Source: G963668605 sp963668605
GTDB lineage: Bacteria; Acidobacteriota; Terriglobia; Bryobacterales; Bryobacteraceae
DNA length: 64,000 nt
Assembly: GCA_963668605.1 (NCBI GenBank)
Contig: OY764903.1
Location: 1,984,001-2,048,000, forward strand
Reading direction: 5' to 3'
Shown: one piece after another, positions 16,934 through 25,083 of the stretch
Numbering within the stretch: position 1 is the first letter of the stretch
Layout of the letters: each line of letters begins with the position of its first letter
Notes under the pieces: generated by a model
What the model was told of the DNA's origin: nothing
Database searches by the model: none
What the model saw: the letters and a program-made list of their open reading frames with translations, nothing else
Translations under genes and position numbers: made by a program

Positions 16934-18133
16934 TTGCGAGCTGGCGTACTGGCGTTTCTATACCTGCCGCTGATTCTGAACTACGTTGCTCCGGCTGTGG
17001 CGCAACGTATAGAACTGCGGGTAGCCGAACCCAATCAACTGCTTTCACCAGCCGATTCCAATAGTCCTGCATATTGGTACGCTGGCGAGTTCAGAATCCT
17101 TACGTCCACGGGAGACCCGCTCCTCACCCACGGAAGCGATCAATTCAACCAGCTTTCGACGCAAGATGTTCAGGTTTACAGCAAGGACCATTTCCCCATG
17201 TGGATCGAGTCCGTCTGGCAGGATCAGGACGGAACGCTGTATGGGTGGTACCACCACGAGCGGCTGAATGTCTGCGGCGATTCCAACCTGACTGAGCCGC
17301 GCATTGGCGCCCTGGTTTCCTACGACGGTGGCTACAGTTTTCGCGATCTGGGTATCGTTCTGGAATCCGGAGACGCGCTCGACTGCAACTCCAAAAACGG
17401 TTTCTTCGCCGGCGGTAACGGCGACTTTTCGGTCATCCTTGATCGGGAACAGAATTACTTCTACTTCCTCTTTGATAACTATGCTGGAGAACTCGCCAGC
17501 CAGGGCGTCGCTATTGCGCGGATGCCATTCGAAGAGCGCAACCATCCGATTGGAGCGGTACGCAAGTATTTCGAAGGCGACTGGTCGGAACCCGGCCTCG
17601 GAGGGCGCGTCACTCCTGTGTTCCAAACAGCCGTAGCCTGGCAAAACGCGGAAACGGATTCGTTTTGGGGTCCATCGATCCACTGGAATTCTTATCTGGA
17701 ACAATTTGTGGTGCTGCTCAATCGAACCTGCTGTGAGCCGGAATGGCCGCAGGAAGGCATTTATCTCACTCTCAATCCAGATTTGAGCAATCCTGCCGGC
17801 TGGATAACTCCGCTGAAGCTCATGAACAGAGATGACTTCGACGGCCAATACTATCCACAAGTTATCGGCACCGGTCCCGGGGAGACGGACACGCTGGCGG
17901 GCCAGGTTGCTCGCCTGTATGTGCGCGGCAGTTCCGCGTGGGAGATCGTTTTTCACAAGGAAGCGGAGCTGCCAGTTCCACAGCCTCCAGTTCCTGAACC
18001 GCCAAGTCCTGAACCGTCGAGTCCAGGTATGCCGAGCCCTGAACCACCAGTTCCGGATATGCCCAATCCGGATATGCCCAGTCCGGACCCTCCCGTTCCG
18101 GATCCGCCAAGTCCGGAAGCGTCCCAACGGTGA
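16934..18133 (+). CDS. Secreted protein of unknown function with Pro-rich tail
   Basis: A 399-residue protein, TTG start with GAGG upstream and a signal peptide (MRAGVLAFLYLPLILNYVAPAVAQ). The body (about 25-330) has repeated sheet-like motifs such as VSYDGGYSFRDLG, GGNGDFSVILD, WGPSIHWNS and a Cys pair in NRTCCEPEW; these resemble the blades of beta-propeller proteins (sialidase-like or GH43-like), but no catalytic set can be assigned. The last 55 residues are a degenerate run of P-x-P and x-SPEPP/NPDMP units, acidic and proline-rich, similar to wall-spanning or linker regions. It begins 21 bp after the glycosyltransferase gene and is probably co-transcribed with it. Confidence 0.6.
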   Translation: MRAGVLAFLYLPLILNYVAPAVAQRIELRVAEPNQLLSPADSNSPAYWYAGEFRILTSTGDPLLTHGSDQFNQLSTQDVQVYSKDHFPMWIESVWQDQDGTLYGWYHHERLNVCGDSNLTEPRIGALVSYDGGYSFRDLGIVLESGDALDCNSKNGFFAGGNGDFSVILDREQNYFYFLFDNYAGELASQGVAIARMPFEERNHPIGAVRKYFEGDWSEPGLGGRVTPVFQTAVAWQNAETDSFWGPSIHWNSYLEQFVVLLNRTCCEPEWPQEGIYLTLNPDLSNPAGWITPLKLMNRDDFDGQYYPQVIGTGPGETDTLAGQVARLYVRGSSAWEIVFHKEAELPVPQPPVPEPPSPEPSSPGMPSPEPPVPDMPNPDMPSPDPPVPDPPSPEASQR

Positions 18134-18243
18134 AGCCGTAAAGAAACTCGCTCTGCCTGACAGTGCCACTTGCGCCGCGCGAACGGTTTCCTTCCATTCC
18201 AGACTGTCCCCGATCGCTTCACGGCATCGCTGGGCGCAAATGC

Positions 18244-18281
18244 TTATCTTGCGCCAAGGCCCTCGCATTGGCGCAAGATAA
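18244..18281. promoter_or_regulatory. 14-bp perfect inverted repeat before glycosidase gene
   Basis: TTATCTTGCGCCAA (18244-18257) and its exact reverse complement (18268-18281) flank a 10-nt loop. It ends 4 nt before the proposed ATG at 18286, where an SD is expected, so it could block or regulate translation. There is no T-tract, which argues against a plain terminator for the gene ending at 18133. Confidence 0.6.
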
Positions 18282-18285
18282 TAAG

Positions 18286-21282
18286 ATGCGAATGCGCAAA
18301 ATCTGTTTGCTCGCGACATTGTTCTTGTCGCAACTCCAAGGCGCGCCCGCTGACTCCTACGCACGCCTCAAGCAGTTGCTCCCGCTTCCACCGGCGGAAT
18401 TCAGCACGCTCCCGTTCTTTGTCTGGAACGGCGAGATGACAGAAGCGGAGGTCGACCGCGTTCTGAATGACTATCAATCCCAGGGCATCCGCGGTTTCTT
18501 CATACACCCGCGCCCAGGGATGATGACTCCGTATCTGTCGGACCGCTGGTTCCAGTTGGTACGGTACACAGTCGATAGAGCGAAGAAACTCGGCATGGAG
18601 ACGTGGCTCTACGACGAGAACTCCTATCCGAGCGGATTCGCGGGCGGCAACGTCCCGGCGCAGATGCCCGAATCGTACAATCAGGGCCAGGGTCTTGTTC
18701 CGCGCAAGTCCGGTCCGTGCGTGGTCTTGCTGAGGCGCGGCGCGAATGGCTTTGAGGATGTGAGCGGCCGCATGGAACCAGGCTCTGACACGCTCTGCTA
18801 TGGCACCGTTCAGTTCCCTGTGCGCGGTTGGAACGGCGGCTTCTCCTACGTCGATCTGCTCTACCCCGGCGTCACGCAGAAGTTCATCGACATCACGATG
18901 CGCGGCTACGAAAAGACGCTTGATGCAGATCTCGGTAAAGCGGTCCCCGGCATCTTCACGGACGAACCGCATATCGATTCGCCCGACCGTAACGGAATCA
19001 AATACACTCCCGATCTGTTCGATCAGTTTCAGAAACGCTGGGGCTACAGTCTGAAGACCAGTCTGCCGTCGCTGTTCGAGGAAACCGGCGACTGGCGCAA
19101 GGTCCGTCACAATTACTATGGTCTGCTGCTCGAACTCTTCATCGAGCGCTGGTCGAAGCCTTGGTACGACTACACGACGAAAAGAGGCATCGCCTGGACC
19201 GGACACTACTGGGAGCACGGCTGGCCGAATCCGGGGAAGGGTCCGGATCACATGGCCATGTATGCGTGGCACCACGTACCGGCCATCGACATGCTTTTCA
19301 ACCAGTTCAACGAAGAGGTCAACGCACAGTTCGGCAATGTCCGTTCCGTTAAGGAACTAGCCAGCGTCGCCAATCAGATGGGCCGCCGCCGGACGCTGAG
19401 CGAAACCTATGGCGGCGCCGGATGGGAGTTGCGCTTTGAAGACATGAAGCGCCTCGGCGACTGGGAATACGCCCTCGGCGTCAACATGATGAACCAGCAC
19501 CTCTCGTTCCAGACGCTGGCGGGTGCGCGCAAGTACGACTATCCGCAATCGTTCACGTATCACACGCCCTGGTGGAAGCAGTATCACGTGCTGGCAGGCT
19601 ACTTCGCGCGGCTCTCTCTCGCGCTCTCGAGCGGCGAACAACGCAACCGCATCCTCGTGCTGGAGCCAACGACCTCGGCATGGATGTACGCCGGAGTGAA
19701 ACCAAACGCGCGCATGACCGAAATCGGCAAGCAATTCCAGGCCTTCATCACGCGCCTGGAGCATGCGCAAGTCGAGTACGACCTGGGCAGCGAAAACATC
19801 ATCAAAGACCACGGCAAAGTGAACGGCGCCAAATTTGTAGTCGGCAAGCGCGATTACGATCTTCTGGTCCTGCCGCCAGGCACGGAGAATCTCGATGCGC
19901 CCACCGCCCGGCTGGTCCGCCAATATTTGCAGGCGGGCGGCAAGATCGCATCCTTCGCTAAGGCGTCCCTGGCTGTAGACGGCGTCGCCGGCGCGATCCA
20001 AATCCCGCAATCGCCCAACGTACCTGTGAATGCCGGCATGTCTGGAGTAGAAGGCCAGATCTTCCACCAGCGCCGCCAACTGGCCGACGGCGAGCTCTGG
20101 TTCTTTGTGAACTCCAGTCTGGAATCGAACGCGCGCGCCACCGTGAAGACTTCCGGCAAGTCGCTTGAAAAGCTGGATTTATTCACGGGCAAAGCGGCTC
20201 CGTATCCGTCATCTTTGTCGGCAGGTGCGCTCGGGTTCAGCGTCGAGCTTCCGCCCGCAGGCAGCATCTTGCTGGTAGCGCGGAATACGCCGGGTCCGGC
20301 GGCCAAACCCGAACGCCGCCACGAGGAGCGCTCGATCGAAAGTGCGAGCCCGCTCGTCGTGGCACGCCTCGCGCCGAACGCGATCCGCATCGATTACTGC
20401 GATCTCAACTTCAAGGGAACCGTAACGGAGGGCATGTACTTCTATCAGGCAGCCGATAAGATTTTCAAGAGCTACGGCTTCGTTGAAGGCAATCCGTGGA
20501 ACACGGCGGTGCAGTACAAAACCTCCATTCTGGATCGCAACAAGTTCGCCCCAGACAGCGGTTTCGAGGCAACGTTCTGGTTCGATCTCGCCGAGGGCGT
20601 GGACACGGCTTCGTTGAGAGCTGTCGTCGAGCGCCCGGCTCTTTGGAAAGTCTTGCTGAACGGCAAGCCCGTCGAGAGCAGGCCTGGGGAGTGGTGGCTC
20701 GACGCCGGTTTCGGCGTGTACGAGATCGGCTCACTCGTCAAGCCCGGCCGTAACTCGATCAGCATTGCCGCGCACCCCATGTCGGTGCACAACGAACTCG
20801 AACCGGTTTACGTGATTGGCAATTTCGGAGCCGCGCCGCAGGCGAAGGGCTTCCGTCTGGTCCCCACGCCTGGCTTGAAACTCGGGTCGTGGAAACAGCA
20901 GGATCTGCCGTTCTACTCCGACTCTGTTTCCTACGGCGCCAACTACGCGCTTAAGTTTGGCGGCGAGTACAAAGTCGCGCTGGCGAAATGGGCAGGGACC
21001 GTCGCGGAGGTTCGCGTGAACGGCAAGTCCGCCGGCATCGTCGGCTGGCAACCTTACGAACTACCGATCGGCGAGTTTGTAAAGAACGGCGACAATCGGA
21101 TCGAGGTGATAGTCTATGGGTCGCTCAAGAACCTGCTTGGACCGCATCACGGCAAGATCGTGCGTGGGCTGACATCGCCGCAAAGCTTTCGTTCCGCGCC
21201 AACGCAGATGCCTCCGGGTTCGGCGTATGACCAGGAGGCCTACGGATTGATGGAGCCGTTCCGCCTGATTGAGACGAAGTAG
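18286..21282 (+). CDS. Exported glycosidase, GH106/alpha-L-rhamnosidase-like
   Basis: A 998-residue protein with a signal peptide (MRMRKICLLATLFLSQLQGAPA). The N-terminal half looks like a TIM-barrel glycosidase: LPFFVWNGEMTEAEVDRVL, MQSQGIRGFFIHPRPG-like start, ETWLYDENSYPSGFAGG, GIFTDEPHIDSP and TLSETYGGAGWELRFED, with candidate acid residues in YDEN, TDEP and SETYG. The C-terminal half has beta-sandwich-like strands ending with a GVLLNGKPV-type segment and EIGSLVKPGRNSI, similar to the carbohydrate-binding ends of GH2/GH106 enzymes. Length and order fit the GH106-like group, so release of terminal rhamnose is a reasonable guess; this is not proven. The frame extends upstream to 18163, but only the start at 18286 gives a signal peptide. 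Confidence 0.6.
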   Translation: MRMRKICLLATLFLSQLQGAPADSYARLKQLLPLPPAEFSTLPFFVWNGEMTEAEVDRVLNDYQSQGIRGFFIHPRPGMMTPYLSDRWFQLVRYTVDRAKKLGMETWLYDENSYPSGFAGGNVPAQMPESYNQGQGLVPRKSGPCVVLLRRGANGFEDVSGRMEPGSDTLCYGTVQFPVRGWNGGFSYVDLLYPGVTQKFIDITMRGYEKTLDADLGKAVPGIFTDEPHIDSPDRNGIKYTPDLFDQFQKRWGYSLKTSLPSLFEETGDWRKVRHNYYGLLLELFIERWSKPWYDYTTKRGIAWTGHYWEHGWPNPGKGPDHMAMYAWHHVPAIDMLFNQFNEEVNAQFGNVRSVKELASVANQMGRRRTLSETYGGAGWELRFEDMKRLGDWEYALGVNMMNQHLSFQTLAGARKYDYPQSFTYHTPWWKQYHVLAGYFARLSLALSSGEQRNRILVLEPTTSAWMYAGVKPNARMTEIGKQFQAFITRLEHAQVEYDLGSENIIKDHGKVNGAKFVVGKRDYDLLVLPPGTENLDAPTARLVRQYLQAGGKIASFAKASLAVDGVAGAIQIPQSPNVPVNAGMSGVEGQIFHQRRQLADGELWFFVNSSLESNARATVKTSGKSLEKLDLFTGKAAPYPSSLSAGALGFSVELPPAGSILLVARNTPGPAAKPERRHEERSIESASPLVVARLAPNAIRIDYCDLNFKGTVTEGMYFYQAADKIFKSYGFVEGNPWNTAVQYKTSILDRNKFAPDSGFEATFWFDLAEGVDTASLRAVVERPALWKVLLNGKPVESRPGEWWLDAGFGVYEIGSLVKPGRNSISIAAHPMSVHNELEPVYVIGNFGAAPQAKGFRLVPTPGLKLGSWKQQDLPFYSDSVSYGANYALKFGGEYKVALAKWAGTVAEVRVNGKSAGIVGWQPYELPIGEFVKNGDNRIEVIVYGSLKNLLGPHHGKIVRGLTSPQSFRSAPTQMPPGSAYDQEAYGLMEPFRLIETK

Positions 21283-21318
21283 ATGCTTGACCGGGTGACG
21301 ATGTTGCGTTGTTCATCA

Positions 21319-21350
21319 ATGCCCCGAGCGTGAGCGACGGGAGGCGATCG
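21319..21350 (+). repeat. Palindromic repeat unit A (solitary, diverged)
   Basis: ATGCCCCGAGCGTGAGCGAC followed by GGGAGGCGATC matches the shared core GGTGCCGGGAGCG-N2-AGCGACCGGAGGCGGCG of the other units with several changes. It lies between the convergent glycosidase and agmatine-deiminase genes. Confidence 0.5.
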
Positions 21351-21364
21351 AAGCAACTAACCAG

Positions 21365-22453
21365 TCACTCCGCCGGCTGCTGTTGCGAGAGGCAATGCAG
21401 CGTCCCGAAGCCCGCCACCAGATCAACGGCGTGAATGCCGACGACCGGGCGGTCGCGAAACAATTCGCCGAGAATGCCTAGTGCCACGCGGTCGTTCGGA
21501 TCGTTAAACGTCGGGACGATGACGGCCGCGTTCGAGATGTAGAAATTGGCGTAGCTCGCCGGCAGGCGCTCGCCGTCGAAGTACAGAGGCCCCGGCATCG
21601 GAAGCGCCACGACCTCGGGCTTCGATCCGTCCTCCAGCCGGAAATCCTGGACGCGATCCCAGTTCTCCGCCAGAGGCCGGTAGTTGATGTCCTTCCGATT
21701 CTCTTCGCGGATCAGCACCATGGTTTTCGCGTTCACGAAGCGGCAGATGTCGTCGACATGCCCGTGCGTGTCGTCGCCCACCACGCCGCCCGCAAGCCAA
21801 AGAACATTGCGTGCGCCGAGATGCTCGCGCAGCGCGGTTTCGAATTCCTCGCGGCCGAGGCCAGAATTGCGCACCTGCGTGGCAGGATCGAGGTAGCACT
21901 CCTCCGTGGTCAACACAGTACCGCGGCCGTTGACGTCGATGCCGCCGCCTTCCAAAACAAACTTGCGTCCGCCTGTTTCGGCCTCGAAGAGGCGCTTATC
22001 GAGCAGCCGCGCCGCGGTCTCGGGCACGCGCCGGTCCTTCTGCCAGTTTGGATACTTGGCCCAGGCGTTGAAGTGAAAATGCACAATCGCAGTCTCGCGT
22101 TTCGCGCCCCGGCCGCGCCGCACGAAGACGGGGCCGCTGTCGCGCGTCCAACCGCGATTCGTGGGATGCACGATGAACTCCACGCGCTCGACACCGGCGC
22201 CGGCGCGCGTCAAATAGGTCCTGGCGAGTTGCGCCGCGCTCTCCGAGTTGACCAACAGGCGTATCGTCTCGCCGGGCGCAATCTTGCGCACCATCTCGCC
22301 ATAGACCCAGCGGATCGTATCCAGTTTGCCGGGCCAGTCGGTCGCGTTGTGTGGCCAGCCTAGCCATGTCGCCGCGTGTTTGTCCCACTCGGCGGGCATC
22401 GAAAATCCGAGCGAGGCCGGAGTTTGCGCGTCCGCGTTGCATGTTATCGCCAT
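21365..22453 (-). CDS. aguA: Agmatine deiminase family protein
   Basis: About 362 residues in the Porphyromonas-type peptidylarginine/agmatine deiminase family. It would convert agmatine to N-carbamoylputrescine plus ammonia, in polyamine synthesis from arginine. Motifs seen in order: MPAEWDKHAATWLGWPHN, RGWTRDSGPVF, FVLEGGGIDVNGRGTVLTT, GDDTHGHVDDICRFV and the catalytic cysteine in GTLHCLSQQQP near the C-terminus. All expected substrate and catalytic residues are present. The start is uncertain: ATGs at 22492, 22453 and 22399 are all in frame, none with a clear SD; MPAEW at 22399 is where the family homology begins. No partner gene (aguB) is nearby. Confidence 0.88.
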   Translation of the reverse strand: MAITCNADAQTPASLGFSMPAEWDKHAATWLGWPHNATDWPGKLDTIRWVYGEMVRKIAPGETIRLLVNSESAAQLARTYLTRAGAGVERVEFIVHPTNRGWTRDSGPVFVRRGRGAKRETAIVHFHFNAWAKYPNWQKDRRVPETAARLLDKRLFEAETGGRKFVLEGGGIDVNGRGTVLTTEECYLDPATQVRNSGLGREEFETALREHLGARNVLWLAGGVVGDDTHGHVDDICRFVNAKTMVLIREENRKDINYRPLAENWDRVQDFRLEDGSKPEVVALPMPGPLYFDGERLPASYANFYISNAAVIVPTFNDPNDRVALGILGELFRDRPVVGIHAVDLVAGFGTLHCLSQQQPAE

Positions 22454-22492
22454 ATAGGTCGAGGATAGCGACCACGGCGCCGCGATGTCCAT

Positions 22493-22837
22493 ACGGCAAA
22501 ATTCATTGGAGTCCGATTTTCCCGGTATGCAATTTTGCCGCTGCCATCTTGACGCACTGCACTCTCAGACAAGATAGAGTTGCGACCGCGCGCATCGAAT
22601 TCCAGCATGTCTCGCTGATCACCCTGCGTCGCACCGCACGTATCCGCGTCAGGACGCATCATTGAGCTCCCATTCTTGTCCAAGACAGATTTGACCTCCT
22701 CATTCGGAACGCCAGACCCGGCGCCACGACTCCTAACGGTGCCGAGAGCGCCAGCGACCGGAGGCTGCGTATTCACCACTCTTTGTCGATGTCCGTGGAG
22801 CGCTTCACGGGGTTTTCAACAGAATTGAAGTATTCGC
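22493..22837. other. Intergenic region holding exon 2 of the interrupted repeat
   Basis: No gene was found here. It holds one palindromic repeat unit (22734-22790) and, at 22838, the 3' junction of the group II intron. Short frames in this stretch have no recognisable content. Confidence 0.5.
22734..22790 (+). repeat. Palindromic repeat unit B1
   Basis: TAACGGTGCCGAGAGCG, then CCAGCGACCGGAGGCTGCG and a TATTCACCACTCTTTG tail. Its inverted partner (unit B2) is at 24714-24746; the group II intron separates the two. Without the intron they would be about 80 bp apart, facing each other. Confidence 0.75.
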
Positions 22838-22879
22838 ATCGGGTGGAGTGACCGGGATTTCGCCCGGCCACCCTCCCAC

Positions 22880-22913
22880 ACCACCGGACGTGCGGTTTTC
22901 CGCATCCGGCGGT
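22880..22913 (-). ncRNA. Group II intron domain V
   Basis: A 34-nt hairpin in the minus strand: ACCGCCGG, AT bulge, GCGG-AAAA-CCGC, AC/GT, CCGGTGGT. The lower stem triad is CGC rather than AGC, as in class IIC introns. It is the catalytic core of the ribozyme and is followed at once by domain VI. Confidence 0.85.
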
Positions 22914-22928
22914 TGAACCAAAGGCGAT

Positions 22929-24179
22929 CTAACGAGCCTCAAGATCGGTTGGAAACAAGAAGCCGTATCTCCGCAGTTTCGCGTGGCTGATGGCGGTGTT
23001 GATTACAGGATGCACCGCCATCGCCCATGCTCCGCGACTGCTGCCGACCACGCCTAAGTGCCGGTCCCGCGTGATGCCAAGCTGCCGTAACTTTCGCAGT
23101 CGTCCCCGCGTGTCGTGCCATCGCAACCAGAAACACTTCCGAATGTGCCGTCGAACCCAGCTTTCCAGGTCGCGAATCCGGGTCCGTGCTTCGACCAGCC
23201 GGAAGTACCCCCACCAGCCACGCACGTAGCGGTTCCAATCGTCACGCAGTTGTTTACTGCTGCGACTTCGCCGCGCATCCCAGAGTTCGCGAACCCGGTC
23301 CTTGAATCGTTCGACACTCTCCGGTGCTATTCCGATCCGCTTCTTGCAGTCCAGTCGAAAGCCCAGGAACTTACGTTCCCAAACCCTCCCCGTTCCGCTC
23401 TTGGCGGCATTCACCTTCAACCGCAGATGCTTCTCGATCCAGCCCTGTATCGAAGCCAGCGTTCGCTCCGCCGCCGCTTGACTGCCTACGTAGATATTGC
23501 AGTCATCGGCATAGCGGCAGAAGCTGTGCTGCCTCCGCTCCAGTTCCTTATCGAGCGCGTCCAGGTAGATGTTGGCCAGCAATGGAGACAGCGGTCCGCC
23601 TTGCGGCGTTCCCTCCACGCTTTTCGTCACCACCCCGTTCACCATGCTTCCCCGCCGCAGGTATTTCCCAATCAGTTGCAACACCCGTTTGTCCCGGATC
23701 ACTTCCGCGATCCGGCCTATCAGGATGTCGTGATTGACGTGGTCGAAGAACTTGGCGATGTCTAGATCCACCACCCAGTCCTTCCCTCCCTGCGCATATT
23801 GCTGTGCGGCTCGCACGGCGTCCTGTGCGCTGCGCCCCGGCCGGAATCCGTAACTGTGCCCGCTGAATTGCGGATCGAAGACCGGTGTCAGCACTTGCAA
23901 TAACAACTGCTGTATGAACCGGTCCTGTACCGTCGGGATGCCCAGTGTCCGCGTGCCCCCGCTTGGCTTCGGTATCTCTACACGCCTCACGGGACTTGGA
24001 ACGTAGGTCCCCTTCAGAAGTTTGTCTTTGAGGATCCACCAGTTCGCCTGAAGATGCGATTCCAGTTGCGCCGTCGTCATCCGATCGATACCCGCCGCTC
24101 CCCGGTTGCGTTTCACCGCCGCCAGCGCTTGCGCGTAGTTCTCGTCCCGTACGGCTGTTTCCATTAACGTCTCGTACAT
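22929..24179 (-). CDS. ltrA: Group II intron reverse transcriptase/maturase
   Basis: A 416-residue intron-encoded protein that helps the intron RNA splice and copies it into DNA during retrohoming. RT blocks are visible: KRNRGAAGIDRMT (block 0/1), SGGTRTLGIPTVQDRFIQQ, SGHSYGFRPGRSAQDA, WVVDLDIAKFFDHVNHD, GTPQGGPLSPLLANIYLD and the catalytic CRYADDCNIYV. The maturase (X) region follows with RYVRGWWGYFRLVEARTRI. There is no C-terminal HNH endonuclease domain, which fits class C. The length is normal and the frame intact, so the intron may still be mobile. It lies in domain IV of the intron at 22838-24713. Confidence 0.93.
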   Translation of the reverse strand: MYETLMETAVRDENYAQALAAVKRNRGAAGIDRMTTAQLESHLQANWWILKDKLLKGTYVPSPVRRVEIPKPSGGTRTLGIPTVQDRFIQQLLLQVLTPVFDPQFSGHSYGFRPGRSAQDAVRAAQQYAQGGKDWVVDLDIAKFFDHVNHDILIGRIAEVIRDKRVLQLIGKYLRRGSMVNGVVTKSVEGTPQGGPLSPLLANIYLDALDKELERRQHSFCRYADDCNIYVGSQAAAERTLASIQGWIEKHLRLKVNAAKSGTGRVWERKFLGFRLDCKKRIGIAPESVERFKDRVRELWDARRSRSSKQLRDDWNRYVRGWWGYFRLVEARTRIRDLESWVRRHIRKCFWLRWHDTRGRLRKLRQLGITRDRHLGVVGSSRGAWAMAVHPVINTAISHAKLRRYGFLFPTDLEAR

Positions 24180-24713
24180 TGCTCTCCGTCGAGAGGTTCG
24201 CAGAGCTCCGGCATCGTCTCCTCGCGTTCAGACTTCCGCGGCTGCACCGCCTGATCCGAAAGCACTCCCGGGCTCTCGCCACCGTAGTTGTGACGTCCCG
24301 CGATTCGAGTTCGCTTATTGCGCCGGCCTCCAGTTCCTCCTCTAGCTCCAATGCATTGGTCCTTCGGCCCTTCGCTCCACCGTCATTACAACGGCTTCTT
24401 CGCTACTACGGCCTCTGCTGACTTCTCCTCCACTCTCATGCAAGAGATCTCCCCAGGTAAGGTGCAGAATCTGTCCCCTCGTGCCGACTGGCTGTACCTG
24501 ATGCGTCTTGATGATCTTTGGGCTTCGCTGTTTGGCGCCAGCTTGCCGCCCGCACCCGGCCTCACTGCCAGTTCGTGTCCCTACGGTCGAGAGTTTGCTA
24601 CGCGCTTCTTTCGGCTTCGCCTCGCGGCTACGCCTTGCGTTTCGCTACGGTTGCCTTCATCGGCTCCGATTGGCTCCTTTCATCCAATTAGATTCTGCCC
24701 ATGCTGGGCACAC

Positions 24714-24746
24714 GCCTCCCGTCGCTGCCGCTCTCGGCACTGTTGA
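24714..24746 (-). repeat. Palindromic repeat unit B2 (intron 5' exon)
   Basis: Minus-strand reading: CAACAGTGCCGAGAGCGG, then CAGCGACGGGAGGC ending exactly at the intron 5' splice site. It matches the core of the other units and pairs with unit B1 at 22734. Confidence 0.75.
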
Positions 24747-25074
24747 CCGGGAGTGGCTGCTCCCTGCCGTGCCTTGGCAACTTAGGGAAACCTCATCCCA
24801 AAGATCTCAATTCCCGTTCCACAAGCCACCTGTTTTCAGTGCTGGCGGTCACGGTCCCGTCCCGTCTTGGACAGCAGTGTTGAGCTCCATACTATTCGGG
24901 CGACGGCAAGATTACAGAGCTTTACAAGATTGTCGCAACTCTACCTCGGATAGCAGTGTTTACTAACATGTAGGCGGATAAAAAGAGAATCCGAGATCGA
25001 GCAGTATCAAATCAGCTTGACTGCGCTGGGAATCCCGGATTTCCGATACCGCCAATCTAAACTCGAAAAGGAAG
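24747..25074. other. Intergenic region upstream of secreted-protein gene
   Basis: About 330 bp with no recognisable gene. Two loosely similar segments (GGACAGCAGTGTTGAG near 24870 and GGATAGCAGTGTTTAC near 24950) are the only internal repeats noticed. It probably includes the promoter and leader of the gene at 25084; no convincing -35/-10 pair was found. Confidence 0.35.
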
Positions 25075-25083
25075 ATGTATACC

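Larger units (their letters stand above)
22838..24713 (-). mobile_element. Group II intron, class C-like, complete
   Basis: About 1876 nt on the minus strand. The 5' end reads GTGTGCCCAGCATGGGC, fitting the GTGYG start of bacterial group II introns. A CAGCAGAGGCCGTAGTAGC stretch, familiar from domains I-IV of such introns, lies before the ORF. The ORF encodes a full-length RT/maturase without an endonuclease domain. A canonical 34-nt domain V (22880-22913) carries a CGC triad, the mark of class IIC. A domain VI hairpin with a bulged A (about 22841-22878) leads to the 3' end in CACCCGAT. The 5' exon ends in a palindromic repeat (GACGGGAGGC), matching the habit of IIC introns to insert after hairpins. 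The 3' end is uncertain by about 1 nt. Confidence 0.88.

Noticed and set aside
17960..18133. Short direct repeats resembling a CRISPR or VNTR
   Set aside because: In frame with a secreted protein and code for its Pro-rich tail.
22929..24179. Reverse transcriptase as part of a retron or diversity-generating element
   Set aside because: A full intron with 5' GTGYG, domain V and VI surrounds it, and the protein has a maturase region.
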